Source of the DNA: Lentimicrobium saccharophilum
GTDB lineage: Bacteria > Bacteroidota > Bacteroidia > Bacteroidales > Lentimicrobiaceae
DNA: 64,000 nt
Direction of reading: 5' to 3'
Assembly (NCBI RefSeq): GCF_001192835.1
Contig: NZ_DF968183.1
Location: forward strand, 248,001-312,000
Below are positions 16,495-25,604 of this stretch, in pieces (positions within the stretch are counted from its first letter, which is position 1; each line of letters opens with the position of its first letter). A model generated the notes under the pieces. It had not been told where the DNA came from. It saw only the letters and a program-made list of their open reading frames with translations, and did not search any database. Made by a program: the position numbers and the translations under genes.

Positions 16495-18336
16495 TCATCT
16501 TGTTTTAAGTTTTTTCCATGTTCTGGAGAGCAGGTAGGATGCAATTACCCCTGAAGACAGGAAAGCAATCGCCGGAAACGTTTTTCCGTAAAGGAAGAAT
16601 CCGGTGGAGAATAAAATGCTGTACACGGCAACGCAGCCGAGCAACATGCAGAGAATTCCCGTTGGTACATCCCATCTGAGGTCATCTTCTTTTTGCAGAT
16701 CAACTCCCTGACTGAGGGCTTTAATTCTGACTGCTTTCCATCCGGGTCCGCCGGGCCTGATTTTAGTATAGAATTTCTGTAAGGTTTCATCAGAGGAAGG
16801 TGGCGTAAGATAGGTAACAATAATCCAAACCAGAGAGGTGGCCGCCACAACGCCAATAAATTTTACAATATTCCAGACGGTGAAAGAGAGGGTGATTCCC
16901 CAGAGTTCAACCATTCCATCACCGGTGTGGATCAGGAACAGATTTTCAGTAAGTATGAAGGCAAGCGAAAAGACACCGGCGGCTATCATAGCGGAAAGTT
17001 CCGTGAAAGCATTGATTCTCCACCAGAACCACCGGAGAATGTAAATCAATCCCGTACCGGCCCCGATCATCAGCATATACTGGAAAGCCTGCAGGGCATT
17101 CTCCAGCACCAGTGCCAGCAGAACGGAAAAAAACATCAGGGTAACAGTTGAAATCCTGCCTACGAGGACTTTTTGCTTTTCTGTGGCTGATTTGTTCAGA
17201 AAGCGTGCATAAAAATCATTGACCAGGTAAGAGGAGCCCCAGTTTACCTGAGATGCCACTGTCGACATAAATGCTGCAATCAATGAAGCTACAACCAGGC
17301 CCAGGAAGCCGACCGGAAGGTAGCGAGAAAGCATGGCCGGATAGGCAAAATCATGTTGGATGAACTGGGCAGGGACGTTTGGAAAAGCTGTCCTCAGGGA
17401 TGCAATATCGGGAAATATGATAAGAGAGGCGAGTCCGACGATGATCCATGGCCATGGCCTGAGTGCATAATGGAAAAAGTTAAAAAGTAAGGTTGCACCC
17501 ATGGCATGTTTTTCTGATTTAGCCGAAAGCATCCGCTGTGCCACATATCCTCCTCCGCCGGGCTCTGCACCGGGATACCAGGCGGCCCACCACTGCACAG
17601 CCAATGGAACGATCAGAATACTCAGAAATACATCTGTTTGATTTATATCTGGAATGAGCCTGAGTTTTCCACTGACATCCGGGTGACTTAACAGGGCTTG
17701 TAAACCGCCGATATCCGGAGAAGTGGTAACATACCAGGCGGCGCCGAATGCTCCTATCATTGCAATGGAAAACTGGAAAAGGTCGGTGTAAAGGATTGAT
17801 TTCAAACCACCCAGGCCACTGTAGAATACGACCACAATTGCTGCGATGATCAGGGCGATTGCAGGGGATAAACCAAGCATCACCGCTGCAATTTTGATAA
17901 ATGCCAGCGAAACACTGGCGATGACCATCACATTAAAAAAGAAACCCAGGTAAATAGCCCGGAATCCACGCAAAAAAGCTGCCGTTTTTCCACTGTACCT
18001 GATTTCATAGAATTCGAGATCTGTCAGAACTTTTGACCTGTTCCACAATTTAGCATAAATAAATACGGTTAGCATTCCGGTAAGCAGAAATGCCCACCAC
18101 ATCCAATTGGCTGCGACCCCGTTTTGTCTGACCATGTCGGTAACAAGGTTAGGGGTATCGCATGAAAATGTTGTAGCTACCATGGAAACACCCAGCAACC
18201 ACCAGGGCATGCTTCTGCCGGAAACAAAAAAATCGGCGGCGCTGCGGCTTGCATTTTTTGAGGCCAGGTATCCGATTGTCAGTAGAATAATGAAAAATAC
18301 TGCAATAATTATCCAGTCAACAGATTGCAGAAGCAT
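16495..18336 (-). CDS. Sodium:solute symporter (SSS family)
   Basis: A 613-residue integral inner-membrane transporter with about 13-14 hydrophobic segments. The N-terminus SVDWIIIAVFFIILLTIGYLA and the second block SASRSAADFFVSGRSMPWW are typical of the SSS family, as is GGLKSILYTDLFQFSIAM. Na+ coupling is a family property; the substrate is not given by sequence. Lying between a ROK regulator gene and kinase, nucleotidyltransferase and hexosaminidase genes, it most likely imports N-acetylhexosamine or a short amino-sugar oligomer. It begins 63 bases after the ROK gene and ends 15 bases before the nucleotidyltransferase gene. Confidence 0.92.
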   Translation of the reverse strand: MLLQSVDWIIIAVFFIILLTIGYLASKNASRSAADFFVSGRSMPWWLLGVSMVATTFSCDTPNLVTDMVRQNGVAANWMWWAFLLTGMLTVFIYAKLWNRSKVLTDLEFYEIRYSGKTAAFLRGFRAIYLGFFFNVMVIASVSLAFIKIAAVMLGLSPAIALIIAAIVVVFYSGLGGLKSILYTDLFQFSIAMIGAFGAAWYVTTSPDIGGLQALLSHPDVSGKLRLIPDINQTDVFLSILIVPLAVQWWAAWYPGAEPGGGGYVAQRMLSAKSEKHAMGATLLFNFFHYALRPWPWIIVGLASLIIFPDIASLRTAFPNVPAQFIQHDFAYPAMLSRYLPVGFLGLVVASLIAAFMSTVASQVNWGSSYLVNDFYARFLNKSATEKQKVLVGRISTVTLMFFSVLLALVLENALQAFQYMLMIGAGTGLIYILRWFWWRINAFTELSAMIAAGVFSLAFILTENLFLIHTGDGMVELWGITLSFTVWNIVKFIGVVAATSLVWIIVTYLTPPSSDETLQKFYTKIRPGGPGWKAVRIKALSQGVDLQKEDDLRWDVPTGILCMLLGCVAVYSILFSTGFFLYGKTFPAIAFLSSGVIASYLLSRTWKKLKTR

Positions 18337-18399
18337 AAGTAGAGTTATTTGGGTTAATATTAGTCGGAGGCTTTAAAATGAAAAGGTAATATTAAATTT

Positions 18400-19629
18400 T
18401 CAGGCGAATATTTTATTCATAACCAATGCCACAGTGCCCATCAGTCTTGCGTTGTCGCTCAGCTCCGAAGCCACTATAACTGCATCGCGGCGTATCCTGG
18501 CAATTGAATAGATATTCAGGTTACTTTCAATAGGTGCGATAAGATAATCGGCAGCTTTTGATATTTCACCACCGATAATGATCAATTCCGGATTAAACAG
18601 ATGTATCAGCGTGGCCAATCCTTTGCCCAGGGCTTCTCCGATCTTTGCAAGAAGGTCAATGGCATACTGATCCCCTTCACGGGCAGCATTCAGGATAGTC
18701 CGGATGTTAAGTTTTGACAGGTCGCCTCCGATCATGCTGCTGATCTGGGTGATGGCGCCTTCTGCAATGTCTTTCTTGGCCTTGGCAAGCATCACTTTTC
18801 CGGAAGCAACGGTTTCGATGCAGCCTATTTTTCCGCAATGACAGAGCTGCCCGTTTGGTTCGATCTGAATATGGCCAAATTCGCCTGAATAGCCTGAATG
18901 ACCCATGTAAATTTTGCCGTCAAGGATCATGCTTAACCCGATCCCCGAACCGATGTTTAGGCAAAGAACATTCTTCAGGTCACGCGCCAGGCCGAATGAT
19001 TGCTCGCCCCATGCCATGGCCCTGGTATCCTGCTCTATAAAAACCGGCAGGGATGTTCGTTCACTAAGGATTTTGGCAACAGGTTTCCCTGTATTCAGAT
19101 ACGTGTATGAAAGCCCGGTACGCATATCAATCAGGCCGGGTAATGAAATCCCGATGCCCAGGATATTGTTTTCATCAATCCCGTATGCTTCAATTAATTC
19201 TGAAATCTTCTCAGTTATAAACCCGATGATGTCGGATTGGGTTTCAAGCCCTGTGTTGAGTTCGTGAATCTCGGAAACCGGCTGATTGGCAAAATTGAAG
19301 AGCCCGATCCGGATAAAATATCGTTCAATGTCAATTCCGATTACAAAACGTGACAAAGGATTCAGGCCATATATGCTCGGGCGTCTTCCTCCTGTGGATT
19401 CGCCAATGCCTATCTCGGTAACCAGCCCTTCTGAAATCAGTTCTTCAAGCGCCCGTGTAATGGTTGGGGTGCTCATCTTTATGGTGCGTGAAAGATTGTG
19501 TATGGAAAGGTTTGCATGCTGATATAATTCTCTGACAATAAACTGCTTCAGATTTAGCTTACGCAATTGATTGTTCTTAAGAGGTTCTTCGTTAAAGGAA
19601 CTTTTAAAAAGATACTTTATCCCTGCCAT
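18400..19629 (-). CDS. ROK-family transcriptional regulator (NagC/XylR type)
   Basis: A 409-residue regulator. Residues 20-75 form a winged helix-turn-helix (REL YQHANLSIHNLSRTIK..TPTITRALEELISEGLV), followed by a ROK sugar-kinase-like domain: GIGISLPGLIDMRTG, LNIGSGIGLSMILDG, GHSGYSGEFGHIQIE and the zinc motif CHCGKIGCIE near residues 265-273. ROK repressors such as NagC bind an amino sugar or its phosphate and then release DNA. Leading the minus-strand run of hexosamine genes, it is the likely local regulator. A 16-base perfect inverted repeat just upstream is a candidate operator. Confidence 0.9.
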   Translation of the reverse strand: MAGIKYLFKSSFNEEPLKNNQLRKLNLKQFIVRELYQHANLSIHNLSRTIKMSTPTITRALEELISEGLVTEIGIGESTGGRRPSIYGLNPLSRFVIGIDIERYFIRIGLFNFANQPVSEIHELNTGLETQSDIIGFITEKISELIEAYGIDENNILGIGISLPGLIDMRTGLSYTYLNTGKPVAKILSERTSLPVFIEQDTRAMAWGEQSFGLARDLKNVLCLNIGSGIGLSMILDGKIYMGHSGYSGEFGHIQIEPNGQLCHCGKIGCIETVASGKVMLAKAKKDIAEGAITQISSMIGGDLSKLNIRTILNAAREGDQYAIDLLAKIGEALGKGLATLIHLFNPELIIIGGEISKAADYLIAPIESNLNIYSIARIRRDAVIVASELSDNARLMGTVALVMNKIFA

Positions 19630-19647
19630 ATCATAGGAATTTTATGG

Positions 19648-19663
19648 TTTACAACTTTGTAAA
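19648..19663. promoter_or_regulatory. Candidate operator of the ROK/hexosamine operon
   Basis: TTTACAA-CT-TTGTAAA is a perfect 7-2-7 inverted repeat 18 bases upstream of the ROK start codon. A -7-like box, TAATTTTG on the minus strand at 19687-19694, lies just upstream, so a protein bound here would block the start of transcription. This is inference from symmetry and place only. Confidence 0.4.
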
Positions 19664-19749
19664 ATTATTGATTTTCGTTTAAGCAACAAAATTATTAAAA
19701 AAAATTACTAAGATTTATCTGATAATAAGCTAATGTGATCCCATTTATT

Positions 19750-19769
19750 TATATTATTGTATATCAGCT
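19750..19769 (-). repeat. 20-bp sequence shared with the region upstream of the thiolase operon
   Basis: Read on the minus strand, this is agctgatatacaataatata, identical to plus-strand 57583-57602. It lies about 120 bases upstream of the ROK gene, inside an AT-rich stretch that also holds ATATCA-8-TGATAT (19761-19780). Otherwise I see nothing in the gap 19695-20116 beyond AT-rich DNA and a GC-richer part near 19890. Confidence 0.45.
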
Positions 19770-20116
19770 ATATATGATATTATCATTGCCGAATTCATTT
19801 TAAAATGCTTCGCTTTTTAAATGTAATAATAGATCGTAATAAATTTTAAAATATTGACTGTCAGAGATGTTTCTCCTTTCTTCCTTTGCCCGGGGATACA
19901 CTTTCCGGAACATTGATTCCATCCCCGGAATACCATTAATCTTAAAATGGTGATATACCGGATTGGCTATTTTGTAAATGGTTGTCCTTCTTTCTGATGG
20001 AATCTATGCGGTCCGGAGGTGATCCGTAACACTCAGGGTCCATATAATATCATGAACAGAATGATCAGTTAATCAATCTGATACACTCTTCGGAACGGCC
20101 CCGGACATTTATTTTC

Positions 20117-21709
20117 TTAATTTCGTATGACTACTTTGGTAACCCGGGAATCCGGCAATGAGAGCGTGAGAATAAATATACCTCTTTCATTGCCTGTTGT
20201 GCTGTTTATGTTGCAGTTCCATCTGTATGACTGTGCGCCCGGATAAATCACCGCTTCATGAACGAGGATGCCCCTTCCGTCAAAGATGCTTAAGGATACC
20301 GGAACAGGGTAAGTTCTGCCGAGGTCTATGCATAAAAGATCACTGAACGGATTGGGCCTGACATTAATGTCTGCAGAAACAATGTGAAGATCCGAACCGA
20401 GATCAATCTGGTACTCGTAGGCTCCCATGTCCGGCAGTATCCCGCTTATTCTCGGGTTTTCCGACAAGTCTTTATCAGGATAGTTTATCCATCCGGGATC
20501 AAACATCCCCTTGTTAATGCAGGGAGAGTTGCTTTGCAGTGAGTAGGGGTGAGGACCGTTATTCAGAAAGCCGGGTAATGAGTCGATGTTATTAATATAT
20601 GCGGAGTGGTAACCGATACCGCCGGTCCCTCCGAAGGCCTCTTTACCGCCTTGAACATTACAATGATAGAATTCGGGCGCCGAGAGAATATCCCAGATGT
20701 ATAACTGTGCACCTTCACCGGCATGGTTGCCGCAGATTATTGTGTTTATAATCACCGGTGCAGCGCTGTCGTTACAATACACCGCTCCGCCGTATGAAGA
20801 AGATTGGTTGTCAGTGATGGTGTTATGCAGCACCAGCGGGGATGCTTTGATAAAGGCAATGGCGCCGCCGAAAAACAGACAGGAGTTGTTCACAAACAGG
20901 TTTCCTTCCACCATCCTGTCAGGCGCTGACCTCAGGTAGCCCATTGCTCCGCCAAGTCCACTGAAATTTTCAAAGAATCTGTTCTTAGTAACCATTGCGT
21001 CAGTGTATTCGAGAGAGATAGCTCCGCCTATCCCGGTTGAAATATTGCCTGTAAATTCGCAATAGCTGATGTCCGGCCGGGAATGTCTGAAACAAACGGC
21101 GCCTCCGTATCCGTAGGGCGGAGCAGCCTGCCCGCAGACATTGCCCTGAAAAATGCTGTGGCTGATACTGATATCTCCAGATTCGGCAAAAATGGCGCCG
21201 CCCCAGTGATATGCATAATTATTTGTAAATGTGCAATTGGAAACAGAGATTTTTCCGAAATCTCTGATATTGAAAATGCCGCCCATTTTTTCAAGTGAAT
21301 CTCCGGTTGCCTTCCCATACTCAAACCGGCAGAAAAGAAAAACTGATGAATCCGCCAGAGGGTCGTTTCCGTTAAAATGAAAACCATCCCAACCTCCCCT
21401 TCCGTTTTCATGATTTGAGAAGCCTGCCGTATCAGCCACCGAGAAAATAACCGGACTTCCGGGCTCGCCAATGGCTGATATGCTGCCATTAACATCCAGT
21501 CTGAAATGCCCTGTTGCCAGAACCATTGTCCCGGCTTTAAATTTCAACTGTTCGCCGGTTGGTACTGTTACATTTCCAGCTATCAGCACGGTGTCAGCTT
21601 CCAATAACCCCGATTGTGTGCCCTGTATCAGTATAGTTTGTGAATGTCCCGGAAAATTGAAGTTTAAAAGTAAAATAAGCAACAGAAATACAATTAAAGG
21701 CTTTTTCAT
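20117..21709 (-). CDS. Secreted right-handed beta-helix protein with T9SS domain
   Basis: A 530-residue exported protein. After a signal peptide (MKKPLIVFLLLILLLNFNFPGHS) comes VTVPTGEQLKFKAGTMVLATGHFRLDVNGSI, a common entry strand of polymorphic beta-helix surface proteins. Repeated coils of the form F.NNSCLFFGGAIAFI, NNYAYHWGGAIFAES and NQSSSYGGAVYCND follow at about residues 150-315, with GGA at the turns. From about residue 445, NVRPNPFSDLLCIDLG ... GIFILTLSLPDSRVTKVVIRN is the T9SS sorting domain. Such helices bind or cleave polysaccharides or act as adhesins; no catalytic residues were recognised. Confidence 0.85.
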   Translation of the reverse strand: MKKPLIVFLLLILLLNFNFPGHSQTILIQGTQSGLLEADTVLIAGNVTVPTGEQLKFKAGTMVLATGHFRLDVNGSISAIGEPGSPVIFSVADTAGFSNHENGRGGWDGFHFNGNDPLADSSVFLFCRFEYGKATGDSLEKMGGIFNIRDFGKISVSNCTFTNNYAYHWGGAIFAESGDISISHSIFQGNVCGQAAPPYGYGGAVCFRHSRPDISYCEFTGNISTGIGGAISLEYTDAMVTKNRFFENFSGLGGAMGYLRSAPDRMVEGNLFVNNSCLFFGGAIAFIKASPLVLHNTITDNQSSSYGGAVYCNDSAAPVIINTIICGNHAGEGAQLYIWDILSAPEFYHCNVQGGKEAFGGTGGIGYHSAYINNIDSLPGFLNNGPHPYSLQSNSPCINKGMFDPGWINYPDKDLSENPRISGILPDMGAYEYQIDLGSDLHIVSADINVRPNPFSDLLCIDLGRTYPVPVSLSIFDGRGILVHEAVIYPGAQSYRWNCNINSTTGNERGIFILTLSLPDSRVTKVVIRN

Positions 21710-22082
21710 TGTCAGCTGTTTTTGGAATCAATCCTGCTCAAAACATTTAGTTTGGTTCTTTAAGACCAGGGCCGGTTGGCCGGATCCGGGCAAAGGTCTG
21801 AAAAAAAATGCCTGCATTAAACGTCAATTTTTAATCCACTGTTGTAAGCCATCGTGCATTATTGGATAAAGAAGAGAACAGGTTGCCAATCTTTAATAGA
21901 TTGATCTGTATTCTTAGTGTCAGATTTGCGACCCTGACATATTCCCGGCACCCCGGTTGGTCTGGTTCTATTACCCTATTAAAAATCTGGTTTTCAATAT
22001 GAATATGAATCCTTGGGTATATCAGGTTAAGCAGGTTGGTCCGGATAAGGATTATAAAAGTGAAAAAAGTGTACGATTTTGC
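21710..22082. other. Gene-free stretch upstream of the small RNA promoter
   Basis: I see no gene, repeat or convincing structure here. It holds the start region of the minus-strand beta-helix gene and leads into the promoter at 22083. Confidence 0.5.
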
Positions 22083-22112
22083 TTGATTTATGTGAAAAAT
22101 ATGCTATTTTTG
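22083..22112 (+). promoter_or_regulatory. Promoter of the candidate small RNA
   Basis: TTG at 22083-22085, 19 bases, then TATTTTTG at 22105-22112, a full match to TTG-N19-TAnnTTTG. The nearest protein start is almost 400 bases downstream, but an intrinsic terminator follows after only 110 bases. Confidence 0.75.
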
Positions 22113-22117
22113 TCTGT

Positions 22118-22246
22118 AATTCAGGTGGTTACGTAAATTCTTGCACAGTTTTTAACTGTAAAATAATTTTACATCAAACACCGGATCCTATGCTACCCCA
22201 AACCCCTAAAAGATAGCATTTAACGGATCTGTATCCGTCATTTTTG
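22118..22246 (+). ncRNA. Candidate structured small RNA
   Basis: About 125 nt between a consensus promoter and a terminator, with no reading frame. Three hairpins are visible in order: acagtt/aactgt (22145-22150 with 22154-22159), atgcta/tagcat enclosing a CCCCAAACCCC-rich loop (22190-22195 with 22214-22219), and the terminator stem acggat/atccgt (22223-22238). The cggat at 22182-22186 could instead pair with atccg of the terminator, so two folds are possible. A 6S-like or phylum-specific regulator is possible, or a leader of the radical SAM gene; I cannot assign a family. Confidence 0.6.
22223..22246 (+). terminator. Terminator of the candidate small RNA
   Basis: A stem acggat-ctgt-atccgt (22223-22238) followed by ca and five T (22241-22245). 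It lies about 130 bases after the promoter and far before the next start codon. The rest of the gap to 22510 holds nothing I recognise. Confidence 0.7.
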
Positions 22247-22510
22247 CTCATTGGTTATTGCCGGATGAATAAAAATTTCTTTTTGCGGGAATTTTTTTTA
22301 CTAATGCAATGATTTTTTAAATATTTGAATGTAAGGCATTTGGGGAAAACATGTTTTTATTAAGACAACAGGAATTACTACATAAACAGGCTTTTTGTAT
22401 CGAAAAGCGCTGCTATGTAAGTTACTTTTGATTCAAATATCAATAAATAATCGTGATCAGGCAGGGGTTAACCGGACAACCGGCTTGTCGAAATGAAAAG
22501 GTCATAATGC

Positions 22511-23464
22511 ATGAAACTAACTGACGCCTATTTTCCTTACAGCTTTCCTGCAGAATTGGCAGATTGTGTCTGTTGTCCCCGCGAATGTCATGCTGACCGA
22601 ACGGCAGGGCCCGGCGGATACTGTAAATCGGATGCTTTTCCCGGAGTCAGTTCAATATGCCTTCACAGAGGTGAAGAGCCGGTGATCGGAGGCGAACAGG
22701 GTATTTGTAATGTTTTCTTTGGAAGATGCAACCTTCAGTGTATTTATTGCCAGAACTGGCAGATCAGTAGCCGTAATGAAGCGATACAGATTGAATATCA
22801 GCGTATTGACAGCATCGTTCATGCTATATCAAAGTTGCTGGATGAAGGTTGCAGAGCAGTAGGATTTGTTTCTCCTTCCCATATGGTTCCACAGATGCTT
22901 GCCATCATCAACGCATTGAATGATTCAGGCAGAAAACCGGTAATTGTATACAACAGCAATGGATATGACAGGGTTGAAACTCTCAAAATGCTTGAAGGAA
23001 TTGTTGATGTGTATCTGCCTGATCTGAAATATATGGATTCACGCCTGGCACATGAATATTCAGATACCGGAAATTATGTTTCGGTTGCCCGGAAGGCGCT
23101 GAAGGAGATGTTCAGGCAAAAGGGAACAGCGCTGATTACCGATGATGCGGGTCAGGCTTTAAGCGGGTTGATTATCAGGCATCTGGTGCTTCCCGGTAAT
23201 ATTGAGAACAGCATGAATGTGCTCCGGTTTATCGCTGAAGAACTTTCTCCCGGAATTCATATATCATTAATGTCACAGTATTTTCCAATGCCTGCAGTTG
23301 CCGGCCATCCTTTACTTGGCAGAGCCCTTACCGAACTGGAATATAAGCTGGTTGCCGAAGAGATGGAAGCACTCGGGTTATTTAAGGGATGGATTCAGGA
23401 AGCAGGTAGTTCAGGTAGTTATCTCCCTGACTTTTGTTTTGATCATCCGTTTGAGAAATATTAA
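22511..23464 (+). CDS. Radical SAM protein, PflX/PFL-activase-like
   Basis: A 317-residue cytoplasmic Fe-S protein. FFGRCNLQCIYCQNWQIS holds the CxxxCxxC cluster at C73, C77 and C80, which binds the SAM-cleaving [4Fe-4S]. An N-terminal cysteine-rich part (C19, C21, C22, C26, C38) resembles the extra metal site of the COG1313 PflX group, and IVDVYLPDLKYMDSRLA with GLIIRHLVLPGNIENS belongs to the same group. Members activate glycyl-radical enzymes or modify unknown proteins; no glycyl-radical enzyme gene is nearby, so the target is unknown. It is followed after 17 bases by a sensor kinase gene. Confidence 0.85.
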   Translation: MKLTDAYFPYSFPAELADCVCCPRECHADRTAGPGGYCKSDAFPGVSSICLHRGEEPVIGGEQGICNVFFGRCNLQCIYCQNWQISSRNEAIQIEYQRIDSIVHAISKLLDEGCRAVGFVSPSHMVPQMLAIINALNDSGRKPVIVYNSNGYDRVETLKMLEGIVDVYLPDLKYMDSRLAHEYSDTGNYVSVARKALKEMFRQKGTALITDDAGQALSGLIIRHLVLPGNIENSMNVLRFIAEELSPGIHISLMSQYFPMPAVAGHPLLGRALTELEYKLVAEEMEALGLFKGWIQEAGSSGSYLPDFCFDHPFEKY

Positions 23465-23481
23465 CATATAATAACAGCGCC

Positions 23482-25431
23482 TTGCGACCTGACATAAATA
23501 CCGGAATAAAAAAGATGATGGGGTTACTCCTGCTGGCAGGATTGCTGACCTCATTTTCTCTGACCGGATTCGCAATGGCGGGGCAGGAATCTGACAGCCT
23601 GCGTATTGTGCTTGAAAAGGCGGAAGGTCCTGTTCAGCAGGCGGCAATCATAAAGCAACTTTCAAGGCTCGCCTTATCGGAAGGGGATTACCCGGTGGCC
23701 ATTGAATACCTGAACCGGGAGCTGGAATTAAGGGTAGTTACGGGTGATTCGGTTTCGTGGGCGAATGCGCATTATAACCTCGGTATGATATTCAGTATGA
23801 TCCGGAGCTTCGACAAGGCAATCCATCATAGTCTTATCGCACTGGAATACTTTGACAGGAGCCGGCTTTACAACGAAGTGGCCAATACCTGCATAAACCT
23901 GGGGTTTGTTTATAATGAAACCAGAAATCCTGATCTGGCATATTCTTATTACGAAAGGGCCTTGCACATATTTAATGAACTTTCCAGTAAGCAGGGGCTT
24001 GAAGCTTCTTATCTGAATCTTGGAATTCTCAGCGATAAAAGCATTGATCAGGGAAAGGAAAGGCAAAAGTTTGACGAAGCCCAGGGTGGCGTGAGAAAAG
24101 CCAACAATGCATCTCTGATTGTAATTTACACCAGCCTTGGCAAATTAAACCTGAATAAGAATGATTTGATTCAGGCGGAGAATTATCTCAAGCAGGCCCT
24201 CGACCTGGCAATTCAGATGGGCGATCAGCAATATGAAGCGGTTATTAAGGTGTCTCTGGCGTCGGTTTATTTTACTTCGGGAAGAAGGCCGGACGCATAC
24301 AGACTTGCCGAATCAGGGTTGGAACTGGCAAAGAGCCTTAAAATCAGGAATGTAATACTTGAGGCCTATGCCGAACTGGCAAAGATATCCATGGGATTGA
24401 ATCAGCCGGTGCTTGCCTATAGTTTTCTCGATCAGTACTCAAAACTTAAAGACAGTATTTATGATGAACAGCAATCCTATTTGCTGAGCCAGGCGCAGGC
24501 TAGATTTGAGGTAGGGCGCAAGGAGCTTGACAGTGAAAGACTGCTTCGCGAAAACTTAGAGCAGGCATTGAAACTGGAGCGGAACAAAAAGTCGAAGGTT
24601 GCCCTGATAGGTGTTGTAATATTTATTGTGATATTGCTGGCTTTCTTTTTTAAACGGTATTATTTTAAAACAAAAGCCGTTGATAATCTGGAAGATAAAA
24701 ACAGGCTGATTGAAACCCAGAAAGCGGAACTTGAACAATTGATTCAAACGAAAGACAGATTTTTATCTATTATTGCCCACGACCTCAAAAACCCTTTTAC
24801 TTCGCTGCTTGGGTTTGCGGATCTTGCTTACAATGAGTTTGATGATATTACTGATGCCGAAAAACGTTCCTATCTGGGTATTATCAGGCAGTCAAGCCAG
24901 CATATTTATTCATTGCTCGATAACCTGCTGACCTGGTCGAGGGCGCAATCCGGACGCATTGACTTTAAACCTGAGCCAGTTGATCTTTCCGAGATTGTGG
25001 AAACCTCTATTGATGTTGTCCGCAGCATGGCTGATAACAAGCAGATTTCGCTCTACACTGATTTTACTAAAGATGTGATTGTTAAGGCTGATAAAAACAT
25101 GCTTTTTACGGTGCTGAGAAATTTGCTGAGCAATGCCATTAAATTTACGCAGAACGGAGGATCTGTTACCGTGAGCTGTAATTGCAGCGGGGGGAAAGCC
25201 GTCGTGAGCGTAACAGATACGGGAATCGGAATGAATGAAGATGAGCTGTCACGGTTATTCAGGATAGATGGGAATCTGAAAACCTCAGGCACCAATAACG
25301 AAACCGGTACCGGCCTTGGGCTGATTCTCTGCCAGGAGTTTATGAATATTCATAAATCAAAGATTCAGGCCCGGAGCACGCCCGGGAAAGGCAGTACCTT
25401 CAGTTTTACCCTCGAGATAATTCCAAAATAA
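23482..25431 (+). CDS. TPR-containing sensor histidine kinase
   Basis: A 649-residue membrane histidine kinase. An N-terminal signal or anchor (GLLLLAGLLTSFSLTGFAMA) is followed by about six tetratricopeptide repeats (residues 40-330) outside the cytoplasm, one membrane segment (VALIGVVIFIVILLAFFF, about 371-389), a short coiled coil, HisKA with the H box SIIAHDLKNPFTSL (His433), and HATPase with N box LRNLLSNAIKFT, G1 VTDTGIGM and G2 GTGLGLILCQEF. Autophosphorylation and transfer to a regulator are expected, but no regulator gene is adjacent. The start is uncertain: TTG at 23482 gives a basic n-region, while ATG at 23515 removes 11 residues. It is probably co-transcribed with the radical SAM gene. 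Confidence 0.9.
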   Translation: MRPDINTGIKKMMGLLLLAGLLTSFSLTGFAMAGQESDSLRIVLEKAEGPVQQAAIIKQLSRLALSEGDYPVAIEYLNRELELRVVTGDSVSWANAHYNLGMIFSMIRSFDKAIHHSLIALEYFDRSRLYNEVANTCINLGFVYNETRNPDLAYSYYERALHIFNELSSKQGLEASYLNLGILSDKSIDQGKERQKFDEAQGGVRKANNASLIVIYTSLGKLNLNKNDLIQAENYLKQALDLAIQMGDQQYEAVIKVSLASVYFTSGRRPDAYRLAESGLELAKSLKIRNVILEAYAELAKISMGLNQPVLAYSFLDQYSKLKDSIYDEQQSYLLSQAQARFEVGRKELDSERLLRENLEQALKLERNKKSKVALIGVVIFIVILLAFFFKRYYFKTKAVDNLEDKNRLIETQKAELEQLIQTKDRFLSIIAHDLKNPFTSLLGFADLAYNEFDDITDAEKRSYLGIIRQSSQHIYSLLDNLLTWSRAQSGRIDFKPEPVDLSEIVETSIDVVRSMADNKQISLYTDFTKDVIVKADKNMLFTVLRNLLSNAIKFTQNGGSVTVSCNCSGGKAVVSVTDTGIGMNEDELSRLFRIDGNLKTSGTNNETGTGLGLILCQEFMNIHKSKIQARSTPGKGSTFSFTLEIIPK

Positions 25432-25546
25432 AAAAGCATCTGTTTACTTTACCGGTATCCGTTCATCTTTACGGAAGGGTATGTCAATTTTTCATGCTTT
25501 GATCTCTGTCCGGGATCCGGCAGGCCGCCGGGATAATAAAAAGAAT

Positions 25547-25577
25547 AACCCGTCAGGCTGGTAAGACCTGACAGGTT
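25547..25577. repeat. Inverted repeat between convergent genes, probable terminator
   Basis: aacccgtcagg (25547-25557) and cctgacaggtt (25567-25577) form an 11-bp stem with one C-A mismatch; on the minus strand that position becomes a G-U pair. In that direction it is followed by a T-rich run (attcttttta). The AACCTGTCAGG...CCTGACAGGTT type of repeat is, from memory, frequent between genes in Bacteroidota. It separates the kinase gene from the convergent DUF3127 gene. Confidence 0.5.
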
Positions 25578-25604
25578 TATATCCAAAATCGATCCTGGTC
25601 CTTA

